A DNA stretch of 64,000 bases from Micropterix aruncella. Taxonomy: Eukaryota > Arthropoda > Insecta > Lepidoptera > Micropterigidae. Positions 51,844 to 61,519 of this stretch are shown here, in pieces. The position numbers and the translations under genes are program-made. Position 1 is the stretch's first letter. Each line of letters opens with the position of its first letter. Under the pieces are notes generated by a model. That model was given only the letters and a program-made list of their open reading frames with translations, was not told the DNA's origin and searched no databases. The DNA is taken from assembly GCA_944548615.1 (NCBI GenBank), contig OX155974.1:186001-250000 (forward strand), in the 5' to 3' direction.

Positions 51844-52176
51844 TCTACACACTACACGTTTCACTTTAGTGTAATCGGATATAAAGGATAATTTATATTA
51901 TTTCTTTGAAATACAAGCACCACTATAGCTAATAGGAAACGAAGACGGTCGGATCAACGCACTGACTGAGCGCCGCGCCGTGTATGCAGCGCGGGCTAAC
52001 AAGGCTGTGACGTCATAGTATGATCGCGCGTAATCTTTCAAATTTAAAAAAGGGCCTAAACTTCTCGTCGTTATAACTTCGGAAATACTGCATGTATTGA
52101 AGTGAAATAAAAACTAATGTAATGTACATGATCTAGGCTTTGATTTTAGGTGTATTTGATAGTAATACTTTGACCC

Positions 52177-53575
52177 TTTTGTGTTCTCCATTACGCCAAT
52201 TTTTAAAAAAGGAGATAAACTGGACCCAGCCAACTACCGTCCCATAAGTGTAACTTCTGTTTTATGCAAATGTATGGAAAAAATAGTGGCGAACTCTATT
52301 AGGAAGTACCCAACAGACCACCACTTACTACCGGAAGAGCAGCACGGCTTTATTCCTGGGAAATCCGTTACCACTAACCTCCTTTCCTGCGTGAACGCAT
52401 GGAGCATTGCTATGGATACCCACATCCCGATTGATGTGCTACACTTGGACTTTGAAAAGGCATTTGACAAGGTACCGCTGGAAAGGCTTCTTGCTAAGCT
52501 AGAACATATCGGCATACGAGGCAAACTGCACAGCTGGATTAAGTCCTTTTTGAATGGCCGCACATTTAAAGTGCGAGTTGGCGACACTCTGTCAGACGAA
52601 TTCAATGTGGTCAGCGGAGTTGTGCAAGGATCAGTGTTGGGCCCTACGCTGTTCAACTTATTCATCGCGGATCTTAAAAAAGGCATAACTTCAAGTGTTA
52701 GTTTCTTTGCGGATGACACCAAACTGTTTGCAAATCCTACTATAGCAAATCTCAGCAAAGACCTTGATCAAATTCTTGATTGGTCCACAACATGGTTGAT
52801 GAAGCTAAATGCTGATAAATGTACGGTCCTTCACATCGGCAAGAGCAACCCCAAACAACAGTACTATCTAGGGTCGGTTCCGTTACAAAGTGTTACGAAA
52901 CAAAGGGACCTGGGCATAACGATGGTGAGCGATCTGAAGTGGGGTGAGCACATTGCACAGATTGTGGAAAAGGCTAACTCAGTTATGTACCTCATCCGCA
53001 AGTCGTTTAACTATATCACACCAGCCTTATTTGTGTCACTGTACAAAACCTACATCAGACCAATGCTAGAGTTTGGATTCCAGATATGGAATCCGTACTT
53101 TGTGAAAGACGAGGATCTCTTAGAAAAAGTCCAGCGCCGAGCGACCAAGATGCCAATGGGGTTCAAAAATCTGGAATATGGAGAACGACTCCGCAGATTG
53201 CAGCTGCCTACACTTAAGGATCGTCGGACCAGGGGTGACCTCATTGAAACATATAAAATCCTCAACGGATGCTACAATTGCCCCGAATCGTCTTCTATCT
53301 TCAAGAGAAACTACAAGCATCATCTGCGAGGACACAATTTTAAGCTGGAGAAAACGCGATTCCACATGAATCTCAGGAAACATTTCCTGACCAACCGGAT
53401 TGTGGACCAGTGGAACAGTTTACCTGCCGTAGTGGTTGAAGCGAGTAGTGTCAATATGTTCAAAAATAGACTAGACGGACACCTTAAACAGAAATTGTAG
53501 TTGTACTCAGTTTCATATTCAGACATATCAGCAATTATGCTGCCTGTCTCTAAATGTAATAATAATAATAATAAA
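52177..53575 (+). mobile_element. 5'-truncated LINE with (AAT)n tail
   Basis: It starts at the RT domain, directly after the ISL2EU end, and finishes in AATAATAATAATAATAAAAT near 53560-53575, where an inverted mariner fragment begins. The 5' truncation point coincides with the first RT motif. Target duplications are not clear, as its neighbours are themselves truncated. Confidence 0.78.
52181..53500 (+). CDS. LINE reverse transcriptase (Jockey/CR1-like), RT domain complete
   Basis: 439 codons. It begins at ITPIFKKGDKLDPANYRPIS (RT motif 1) and includes LPEEQHGFIPGKS, LDFEKAFDKV with the first Asp, GVVQGSVLGPTLF and SFFADDTKLF. The thumb region has LNADKCTVLHIGK and KQRDLGITM. The typical tail has RRATKMPMGF and LRKHFLTNRIVDQWNSLP. 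The codons from 52181 precede a real start, so the endonuclease and N-terminus are missing. No stop disrupts it. It is related to the dead fragments at 21741-22290 and 54340-54708. Confidence 0.88.
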   Translation: MFSITPIFKKGDKLDPANYRPISVTSVLCKCMEKIVANSIRKYPTDHHLLPEEQHGFIPGKSVTTNLLSCVNAWSIAMDTHIPIDVLHLDFEKAFDKVPLERLLAKLEHIGIRGKLHSWIKSFLNGRTFKVRVGDTLSDEFNVVSGVVQGSVLGPTLFNLFIADLKKGITSSVSFFADDTKLFANPTIANLSKDLDQILDWSTTWLMKLNADKCTVLHIGKSNPKQQYYLGSVPLQSVTKQRDLGITMVSDLKWGEHIAQIVEKANSVMYLIRKSFNYITPALFVSLYKTYIRPMLEFGFQIWNPYFVKDEDLLEKVQRRATKMPMGFKNLEYGERLRRLQLPTLKDRRTRGDLIETYKILNGCYNCPESSSIFKRNYKHHLRGHNFKLEKTRFHMNLRKHFLTNRIVDQWNSLPAVVVEASSVNMFKNRLDGHLKQKL

Positions 53576-53816
53576 ATTTGATGCAGGGTCTTTGTTGTTT
53601 AAAATCTGCCATTTGAAAAATGGCCGATACACTAAAATACAATGTTGCACAACCGCACAAAACTCAACCATGCATCCACTCAGCCGCACAGCCATTAGCA
53701 AACTGATTCACAAAGAGTACTAACAGCCACATCTAGCGGCTGCAGCTCGTACCACCAATGGTTCGCACGTGACATTCAAATTCCCCAAACTTTTGGCTAG
53801 CCTCTCGTAAAATATA
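53576..53816 (-). pseudogene. mariner 5'-end fragment (second copy)
   Basis: The complement of 22816-23060: terminal repeat TTTTACGAGAGGCTAGCC, leader and MADFNQ region down to GACCCTGCATCAAATTTT. It lies at the same place before the duplicated exon as at 22816, so it was copied with the exon. The LINE tail cuts it. Confidence 0.82.
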
Positions 53817-53833
53817 CTCTTTTTGTTTTGCAG

Positions 53834-53923
53834 GTTTACCTGAGGATGCCGCGCCCGCCGCCACCCGAAATGCCTGCATCCATGAAGCAACGACTAGAAG
53901 AAGAAGCCAAGAAGGCCAAATGA
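53834..53923 (+). CDS. Duplicated last exon of an unidentified host gene (copy 2)
   Basis: TTTTTGTTTTGCAG precedes a 30-codon exon with the same peptide as 22709-22798, ending in TGA at 53921-53923. I cannot identify the protein. The peptide is conserved between copies although the neighbouring LINE has decayed. Without upstream exons in the window it is probably not expressed as a gene. Confidence 0.6.
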   Translation, partial: VYLRMPRPPPPEMPASMKQRLEEEAKKAK

Positions 53924-54339
53924 AGCAGCTGATAGTCCAATCAATCTTAGCAAAGACCTAACTTATTGAAATAAATAACAAAAATAAATAAAATAAATAA
54001 ACCGCAACTTCCAATCGGTCGCCACGAAAAAGTATTATAATTCCCTTCGAATTCCAGAATTGAATTGGTTCAATTCTAACAGCAATATACCCTTTTGTAG
54101 ATTGTAGTTTAGGTCGTTAATCAAAATAGAGAAATGCATATTTTTTCCGTATTTTTTTTGGTTCTAAGCGTATACAGCACGTCGTGATTTTGTGTTACCT
54201 ATGCTGCGTAAGATGCGACGATATTATTTGAAATATAATATTTATTTTTATTTCGGATTTGTGTTTTTTCTTCCATCATCTGGATGAGCTGCAAGAACTT
54301 AATTGCTTCCCTAAATGGGGTATAGATTTGATCGAGTAC
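53924..54339 (+). other. 3' untranslated region of the duplicated exon (copy 2)
   Basis: Nearly identical to the complement of 22708-22291. AATAAATAAACCGC lies about 75 bp after the stop. No gene is seen. Confidence 0.55.
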
Positions 54340-54708
54340 CTATAAAACGTCTGACTGACAAGATGGAGCACTTCGGAATCCATGGAAAGCTACTGGCGTG
54401 GATGCAAGACTTTCTAACTGGTCGACGTTCTAACTAAGACGTTCAGTGCTGGGTCCTATTGCATTTGGTATATTCCTGACTTACCTAAAAGCAATTATGT
54501 GCATAGACCAATGAATGGCTGCTTTCTCTCAATGTAATGCACTGTCTACATATCGGATCTCAAAATCCACGGCTAGCATATACGATTGAGGGGAAAAAAA
54601 GTACAGCCAGTTATGACCCAGAAAGACCTCGGCATCACAATCTCCTGGGACCTCAAATCGAACACCCAGATAATCGAAACAGTTAAGACAGCAAACTCAC
54701 TTCTATAT
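54340..54708 (+). pseudogene. LINE reverse transcriptase fragment (deleted)
   Basis: Homologous to 21741-22290 but with deletions: after FLTGRR it jumps to VLGPIAFGIF, and then to WLLSLN. The end reads VMTQKDLGITISWDLKSN, a thumb motif. A TTAA within TATATTTAACCC is the target of the MITE at 54713. Confidence 0.72.
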
Positions 54709-54712
54709 TTAA

Positions 54713-55017
54713 CCCTTGGAGTAAATGGGTATTTTCATGGATGCATCTGTCTCTTTTGCAGGATTTTTGGCGACATCGACTTAAAGTACTATTAGTACGA
54801 AACTACTACACCAATCATAAAAAGAACAACTGCACAATGATTGCATTGAAATTTCGAATATAGAATATTGAAATATCATTTTGTAAAACAATTAGATAAT
54901 TATGAATAAATATGAGAACATCAAAGAAGTGAAAAAAACGCGCGACCAGATTTGGTCGACTCGTACTCAACGGATAATTGTTTCGCGACCAGATTTGGTT
55001 GACTCATACTCAACGGG
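54713..55017. mobile_element. piggyBac-type MITE, TTAA duplication
   Basis: TTAA lies at 54709-54712 and 55018-55021. The inner ends are CCCTTGGAGTAAATG and, in complement from the right, CCCGTTGAGTATGAG. It contains the GATTGCATTGAAATTT core also found at 10460 and 36.2 kb, and a doubled CGCGACCAGATTTGG near its right end. Confidence 0.8.
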
Positions 55018-55244
55018 TTAAGAGCGTTGTCCCAAATTTAGGCACTCGGGTTTTAGGTATTTACCGCTCGACGCGCGAGGTGAGTGCGCCTGCGTGGGTT
55101 TTTCCTCACGTAAGGGACACAGTTGCGACGTTACGGCGACTAAACGATCTTGATCTGTAGCTATGGCGTACCTATATTTTTAGTTAATAAGTAAATAACT
55201 AAAGTTTACGAAGAAAATAAAAAGACTGTCCAAAATAGATTAAT

Positions 55245-55540
55245 TATGTATTTTAATTAAATTTATACAAATATGGATGATGCAATATTATTATATTCAC
55301 ATAAAACTCTATAGGTAATTATAAAAAGAAACTCTTTTTAGTTGTTTATTTGTATAAGTACCGACTTAATTGAAGTGTTATAAAACTATTTTAATTAAAT
55401 TTATACAAATATGGATGATGCAATATTATTATAATTACATAAAACTACCTATATAGGTACTAATAAAAAGCAACTCTTTTTAGTTGTTTATTTGTATAAG
55501 TACCGACTTAATTGAAGTGTTATAAAACTATTTGTCTAAG
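55245..55540. repeat. Tandem duplication (about 136 bp, two copies)
   Basis: Two adjacent copies share TTATACAAATATGGATGATG, CTCTTTTTAGTTG and GTATAAGTACCGACTTAATTG. They overlap the 3' end of the Mutator-like gene and may be part of the element's terminal region. The 55022-55244 stretch before it holds nothing recognisable. Confidence 0.7.
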
Positions 55541-58500
55541 GGGCATTGATCGACTTTTTCTTGGATCTATAATTTCTGGGAGAAGACAATCAAAATAAAA
55601 TTTTGATAACCGGGGAGACATATTTTGTTCCCAGAAAATATCATCTCTGAAAACTTTGACGACTTTCATATTAAATTCACAGCCAGTCCACACCGCAAAC
55701 AAACATTTATTCTTATTAGCGATGTGGAGTTGGCCTTGAATTTGATAAAACCAATCATGCTTTGTGTTCATGACCACATCGTTGCCAGATAATTTAAAAC
55801 ATTTTAGTTTTTTTTGCTGAATAGCAGTATCTGGATCGATGCCAAAAACAGAAAAAGGGCACTTTATTTCAATGATGCTATCTTCATATACGCCATCCGG
55901 TGAAGCGCCCAGATAAAAAAGGGATTCATCAATAAACAAACCACATTTCTCGATAGATATGTTTTCTTGGCGACTAAGCTGTTCAGCAGCTTTTACCTCG
56001 TTATCTTTCCCGTGTTTTACTGATGCCACATGATCCAACGAGTAACTGTATAAAATACTTTTCACAAGAGGAGCTGAATTAGAATTTGGTTTTCTTTTGC
56101 AAATTTTTGAAAAATTTGATGCAGTTAGGATACATCTACGTAATTCAAGCTACAGTGCACTTTCTGCTTGAAGTATTGTTTCGCGCTCAATTTCATGGCG
56201 CTTTGTGGTTTGTTTTTGTAGACTCTCCAAAAAACTAGATTTGGCCTGTTCGTAATCTTCAGAATTCAAATCAGGTTTCTGACATGAATTGCCATAATCG
56301 ATATTTGTCGGAGGTTTTGGCGCAAAGTTAATTTTGCGACAACATATCTTGCCCCTTCTACTTTCATTGTAGGCGAATTTCTTTTGTTCTAGACGTTTCA
56401 GCGTTTTTCCTGGGCTTTTGTTGCAAGGTTTGAGGTTTTCCTGTATTAAAACAGACAACAGCCGCATGACATCGAACAGAATATGAGTCTTTCAGCGAGA
56501 AATTTATACGCTTTCCACCTACAGTCTTGGCAACAACACTGTTGAACTGCTCTGCACGATTTGTAGTAAAACAGTGAAGCAAGCTTCTTGAATGAAAAGC
56601 CAACTGGGACGCATTTCGCTGCAGTCTCAACATGAGTGTTCTTGCAGCAATAGTATCATTTGTTTCTTTTCTTCGTTCTTCAGTACAGTAATATAAATTG
56701 CAATTGGAATGGTCTCCAAAGATGTGTTTGGGGCTGTTAAAAATGTCTTTTTGTAATGAAATAATTTTGCTGGATTCCGATGTAGACTTGGTCTTCCAAT
56801 GCCGTACTGCAGCCCGCACAGCTGTTCTTAATCTTACTAATCGTTCAGGCGTCAGTAATTTGCGTTCATTCAAAGGAATTGTGGTGTCTGTTTTCAGGAA
56901 CAAATTTTTTCCGTTGTAGTTGCGGAGAAGATGGTTAGAGCATTCAATTTTTTGAATAGGCACGGCAGGATACGGTCTGCTCTCTAATAAAAGTAAAGTA
57001 AAGTAAAGTAAAAGGTATTTATTTCCAATACAACCATACAATTGTGTAGGAATGACAGTAATTAATCTTAAATTAGTTACTCAATTTAGACAAGAGATGA
57101 TATACAATATATAGTTTTAAACTTACCAATTTACTAAAACATAGACTATATGATAACAGTTTACAATAAAACAATTAACGGTAAATAATATGTATTAGAT
57201 TAAATGGGTAGATACGATGCTATGTATTTTCAAAATATTTTAAGAAGTCGTTATGGGCATACATGTTGATTTTAAGCAGATAGACTCGGATGGATCTCTT
57301 GAAAATATCGATGTTTTTAATTTCTTTTAATCTTTCGGGCAATTTATTGAAAAGTTTGAGGCCTAAGTATCGACTAGTCGCCTGGAACTTGGCAGTACGT
57401 GCTACGAACGGTTGGAGATACAGGGTTTTATTCCTGGTGTCATGCCGATGTACTTCCTCGTGGGATATGGCCGAGCTCTTACTGCAATAGAATTCGCAAA
57501 GAGCTTCTTGAGCAAAAATCGCATATACGGTCAATATCCCTAGTTTTTGGAAGTGTTCACGACATGACTGCCGTGGACCAATACCTACTATAATATATGT
57601 TTATACGTGCTGGCATCACCATCTGCAATCAGCGTATTGTAAACCAACTTCCGTTTCTCTACGGAAGATTTGAATCCCTCAACTAATATATTTGGTTCCA
57701 TACTTGACGAAGACCCGGCGTGGTTCTTTGTACATTTGTGGGCAGTGGGTTCAATCTGTTTCTTGTAGGCCCGGGAGCAAATGCCGCAGTATTTGTTTCT
57801 CACACCTATGTACAAAACTTTTCCTGTATGATAGCCAACGATGGCCGCAACACCCGATAAAGCAATGTACTGGTTTTTATAAGAGCGTTTACTCCAACAG
57901 CAGTCTGCTTCCACAGGAATCTTTGGAAAAGTGCCAGTATCTCCTCGCAATCGGGCTAATTTAATCTCTTCATTGGCCGCTGCAAGCATGCTCTCTTCAG
58001 CTGCAGTTTTCCACATCTCAGCAACCTTGTCATGATGTTTACTATGATTTCTGAATGTCATAATAGGCAAGTCCATTGATGCAGTAATCTCATTTAAACT
58101 CGTTCGCCCAATACCTGTTAATATGGCCCCTGAGACAGCTCCTTCGTTTACGTTTAACGTAGTGTTTGCCTTCTCTTCATCGCAACTTTTTAATTCGAAC
58201 TTGCTATGACACATATCACATTTAATTAAAGTAAAAAGTTGACTGAAGTCCCCTTTGAATTTCTTTAACGATTTTCAGGTTATGTAATGAACAACCAAAC
58301 CGATTATTATGTTCTGCAATTTTTTTTTAAGCCGTTCAAGAAATACTGAAAATCTACCACGCGTCTTCCTTCGATAGTTATAGATTCCGGTTCTGTTTTT
58401 GTAACCTAAAAAAAGATTAAATTAACGGATTTTTTCCACGTTTCATTATAATTGAAAAGTAAAAAAGAAATTAGTTTTTACCTCAACGTAACTAATCGTT

Positions 58501-59034
58501 AAATTATCCCCAATGTTGTCAATCAAATCACCGTTCATAACTTCAGTCCTACAAATTAAATGATCGATATAATGAAATTTACAATGAAATATGTAATGAA
58601 ATTACCAATAACAATTTTCTACTCACGATGTTTGATTATTTAGGTTATTTGCACTAGGTGTTTCTCTGGATGAATACAAATTAAGGTTTCTTTCTTCAAT
58701 TAAATCGATATCCATGTTTTCAATCCTACAAATAAAATTGCTGACATTAGAGAAAATAAAACAAAATAAAAGTTCACTTAGTAGATTAAAAACAACTACA
58801 ATTTGCAACGTACGATATATTAGTAGGAGGCGATGCAGAAGTTCCAGTTGAGGCTGCATTGGGGGTTTTAGTATTTATTAAAGATTCTCTTAATTTTGAT
58901 CTGAAAAAAAACAAAAGACGATTATTAAGAAAATTAGGGAATCCGCAGAATAAAAAAATAACAATATTTCATTCCGGTGTACCTACCTCTTATATTTCAA
59001 CAAGTTATTAATAGTAATGCATTCTAAACAAGTA
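55520..59034 (-). pseudogene. Mutator-like transposase joined to a YqaJ nuclease, multi-exon, interrupted by a LINE
   Basis: Exons on minus: about 59034-58988, 58900-58814, 58725-58627, 58548-58482, then 58405 onwards. All have GT/AG borders and phases agree. The main exon gives EGRRVVDFQYFLNGL, a zinc-binding CDMC, NEGAVSGAILTGIGRTSLNE, WSKRSYKNQYIALSGVAAIV and VRNKYCGICSRA. After the LINE (56990-57590) it continues SRPYPAVPIQKIECSNHLLR. The C-terminus has GLFIDESLFYLGASPDGV, IEIKCPFSVF and YQIQGQLHIA, a YqaJ-type nuclease. Lesions: single-base shifts near 58335, 58240 and 56430, and a TAG at 56150-56152. Similar transposase-YqaJ proteins occur in arthropods, from memory. Confidence 0.82.
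56990..57590 (-). mobile_element. LINE 3' fragment in the Mutator-like gene, TAATA duplication
   Basis: TAATA occurs at 56985-56989 and 57591-57595, and the transposase frame joins perfectly when the insertion is removed (KHI|LESRPYP). It encodes the last part of an RT ORF (57534-57220: HRHDTRNKTLYLQPF, LGLKLFNKLPERLKE) and ends in a (TTTAC)n tail. Confidence 0.9.
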
Positions 59035-59253
59035 AAAAGTTAAAAGAACTAAAACCTACTAACATATTTTCGGGGTTTTCAGTACATATTTTCGAAATGT
59101 ACTCATTGAGTACATTTCGAAATCAGTACATATTTTCGAAAGGTACTCATGTACCAAACACGATACTTGCACGATAATACCAAACACGATATAAACCTTT
59201 TTTTTTTGTAGCAGTTTGTCCGGTATATGTTGCCATTATGTATGTTTTTTAAA
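59035..59253. other. Spacer with a small inverted duplication
   Basis: A TACATTTTCGAAA-type motif is repeated as GTACATATTTTCGAAA in both orientations at about 59080-59145. No gene is seen. The transposase 5' exons may have extended here but are not recognisable. Confidence 0.4.
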
Positions 59254-59701
59254 TTATGTGATTCGTTAATAATCTATATATTTCAATTGTTTGTTTAAAA
59301 ACTTGTATTAGCTAAACCAATTTCAATAGATCTTGTAATGCCTCAGAAGTAAGTGTTATCATTATTACGTAACTATTAATTAATGATTGACAGTAAGTGA
59401 ATAATTACCTAATTAGGGTACACAAAGAAATTACGAAATGGTCGTTAGTGATGGTATAAATAATAATGATTTGGACATCGCGGTTATTTTATACTATCAC
59501 TAATGACCATTTGGTAATTTCTCTGAGTACTCTAATTAAGTAATTATTGACTTACTGCCAAACATTAATTAAATAGTTACTGTAAATAGTTACGTAAAAA
59601 TGGTAACCCCAACTTCTGAGATATTACAAGATCTATTGAAATTGGTTTAGCTAATGCAAGTTTTTAAACTGCAATATATAGATTATTAACGAATCACATA
59701 T
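59254..59701. mobile_element. Fold-back element with about 200-bp arms
   Basis: The sequence is an imperfect palindrome centred near 59477. The outer ends ATGTGATTCGTTAATAATCT and its complement (ending 59700) enclose matching inner parts, for example TTTCAATAGATCTTGTAAT and its partner at 59623-59641. The centre is GGTCGTTAGTGATGG...ATCACTAATGACC. It is non-coding and of unknown family. Confidence 0.8.
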
Positions 59702-60689
59702 TAAAAAAATATGTAATCCAGGGAGCATTAGTATAATGATAAATTAAGGTAATTTAATAACTAGGTGTCTACATTCAAAATCTACTATTGTTAGTTTTTA
59801 AGTAATTATTTGTCTTATTACGTAGTTTTACTTATTGATAATATCAAACTTATTGATAATGTTTGAGATCATTTAATGTCTCGAATCTCACATTTCCTCG
59901 ATTGTCAAAATACGACTAGAAGTTTTGGAGATATGAGGGAACAGATTAAAATACATACTTACATCCTACTAATATTATAAACGCGAAAGTTTGTATGTAT
60001 GTATGGATGTTTGTTACTCTTTCACGCAAAAACTACTGAATGGATTTTGATGAAACTTTACAATAACATAGCTTACACATCAGAATAACACATAGGCTAT
60101 AATTTATAAAAATATAGTGTGAATTATCTAAAATATACCGATAACTGTCAAGTAAGTAGGAAAAAAATCTAAGAAATTGACATTCGAAATTTAAATTCTA
60201 TCCTACTATCCTACTAATATTATAAACGCGAAAGTTTGTATGTATGTATGGATGTTTGTTACTCTTTCACGCAAAAACTACTGAATGGATTTTGATGAAA
60301 CTTTTCAATAATATAGTTTACACATCAGAATAATACATAGGCTATAATTTATAAAGATACTAGCGACCCGCCCCGGCTTCGCACGGGTGCAATGCTGATA
60401 CTAAATACAGTACAGAAAAACTGTGAACGTTGTATATAAAAACATAGCGGCCCGCTCTGGCTTCGCACGGGTATAAAATATATAGCCTATGTGATTAAAA
60501 TCGATCCAGTAGTTTTGATTTATTCATTACTGCCCGTGGCCCGCACGCGTTAAATTTGGAGTAAAACAATCCCCCTTTTCCTATACCATGAAGATTTCCT
60601 GCTATCTTTGGAATATCTAAATTCATACGCTACATTTTTACTTATTTACTTTTTACATTTTTAACTATTTATTTTATTTTTACAACATA

Positions 60690-61373
60690 TTACAGAATGT
60701 CTTTATAAATAACGTTCACAGCTTTCTTGTCATTAGACAATACAAACATGTTTTCTCTGGAGGTCACTCTTGAAAGAGCGACATTCAGTTGTCCACGTGA
60801 AAAACAGTCAACGCTCAAATCTAAGCCTGCAACGTTGAAGGTTTGACCCTGCGATTTATTAATAGTCATTGCAAAAGATGTCTTTACCGGAAACTGTAAA
60901 CGTTTAAATTGGAAGGGTAAATCCGATGGTATCAGAGGGATTCGGGGAATCAATACATCTTCTCCGGTACCACATCCTGTGAGTATTGTGCACTCTATTA
61001 TGAAAGTTTTCAATGATTTTACCAGCAAACGCGTGCCATTGCAAAGTTTAGGTGGATTCAGGTTTCTTAATAAAATAACAGGACAACCTACTTTCAACAC
61101 CATTTTGTGAGGAGGGAGTCCAGACGGGTTCAAAGAGTTTAGAAATTCTGTAGGAAAATGAACTGCTTCTTCCAAATCGAGAACAGTATCGACCGAGGAG
61201 TATATTTTCGTCGGCGCATCAATCTTTGAAAGAATCAAGTTATTTACTTTATCTACTTGTTCGTTAGTTGGTGACATAATCGCTCTTTCTTTAAACCAAG
61301 ATATTGTCTTATAACTTATGTTATCAATGTCAGGATAGACATTGTTGACTAACTCTTGGATGTTGTCTATCAA
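60690..61373 (-). pseudogene. Helitron RepHel, C-terminal helicase part
   Basis: 227 codons with IQELVNNVYPDIDN, WFKERAIMSPTNEQVDKVN, LKVGCPVILLRNLNPPKLCN, and the PIF1-type motifs FAMTINKSQGQTF and RGQLNVALSRV. It is the end of a helicase that unwinds DNA in rolling-circle transposition. The Rep (HUH) domain and Walker A are missing. It begins after the deletion junction near 61400, where GRIDLENLCVLIDN is still readable upstream of 61373. Confidence 0.88.
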
Positions 61374-61435
61374 AACGCAAAGGTTTTCTAGGTCAATCCT
61401 TCCCTCACTTTATGTTAACTCTCCATTGCCAACTT

Positions 61436-61519
61436 TTATTCTTCATCTCTTGCTGAACGTACTCTTCTGGCATTCACTGTACTACGACCTATGTTCGAAC
61501 GACGACGTCTTCCAGACAT
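61436..61519 (-). pseudogene. Helitron RepHel, N-terminal stub
   Basis: ATG 61519 gives MSGRRRRSNIGRSTVNARRV, then RSARDEE and TAA. This basic, Arg-rich start is typical of RepHel proteins in animal Helitrons. It is too short for automatic calling. The several-kilobase stretch that should separate it from the helicase end is deleted. Confidence 0.75.

Larger units (their letters stand above)
42632..52176. mobile_element. ISL2EU-type DNA transposon (9.5 kb with nested BEL/Pao)
   Basis: It carries the two genes that define this group: a THAP plus DDE transposase (plus strand) and a SWIM plus YqaJ nuclease (minus strand), placed convergently. It begins GGGTCTGACAAACG and ends in GACCC. A 17-bp subterminal inverted repeat, ATGACGTCACAGCCTTG, lies at 42803-42819 and in complement at 52000-52016. 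Left of it is amplicon unit 3 and right of it a LINE. Outer duplications are not clear. Removing the nested retrotransposon leaves about 4.8 kb. Confidence 0.82.

Noticed and set aside
54978..55160. 60-codon frame after the LINE fragment
   Set aside because: It spans the MITE boundary at 55017 and has no similarity to known proteins.
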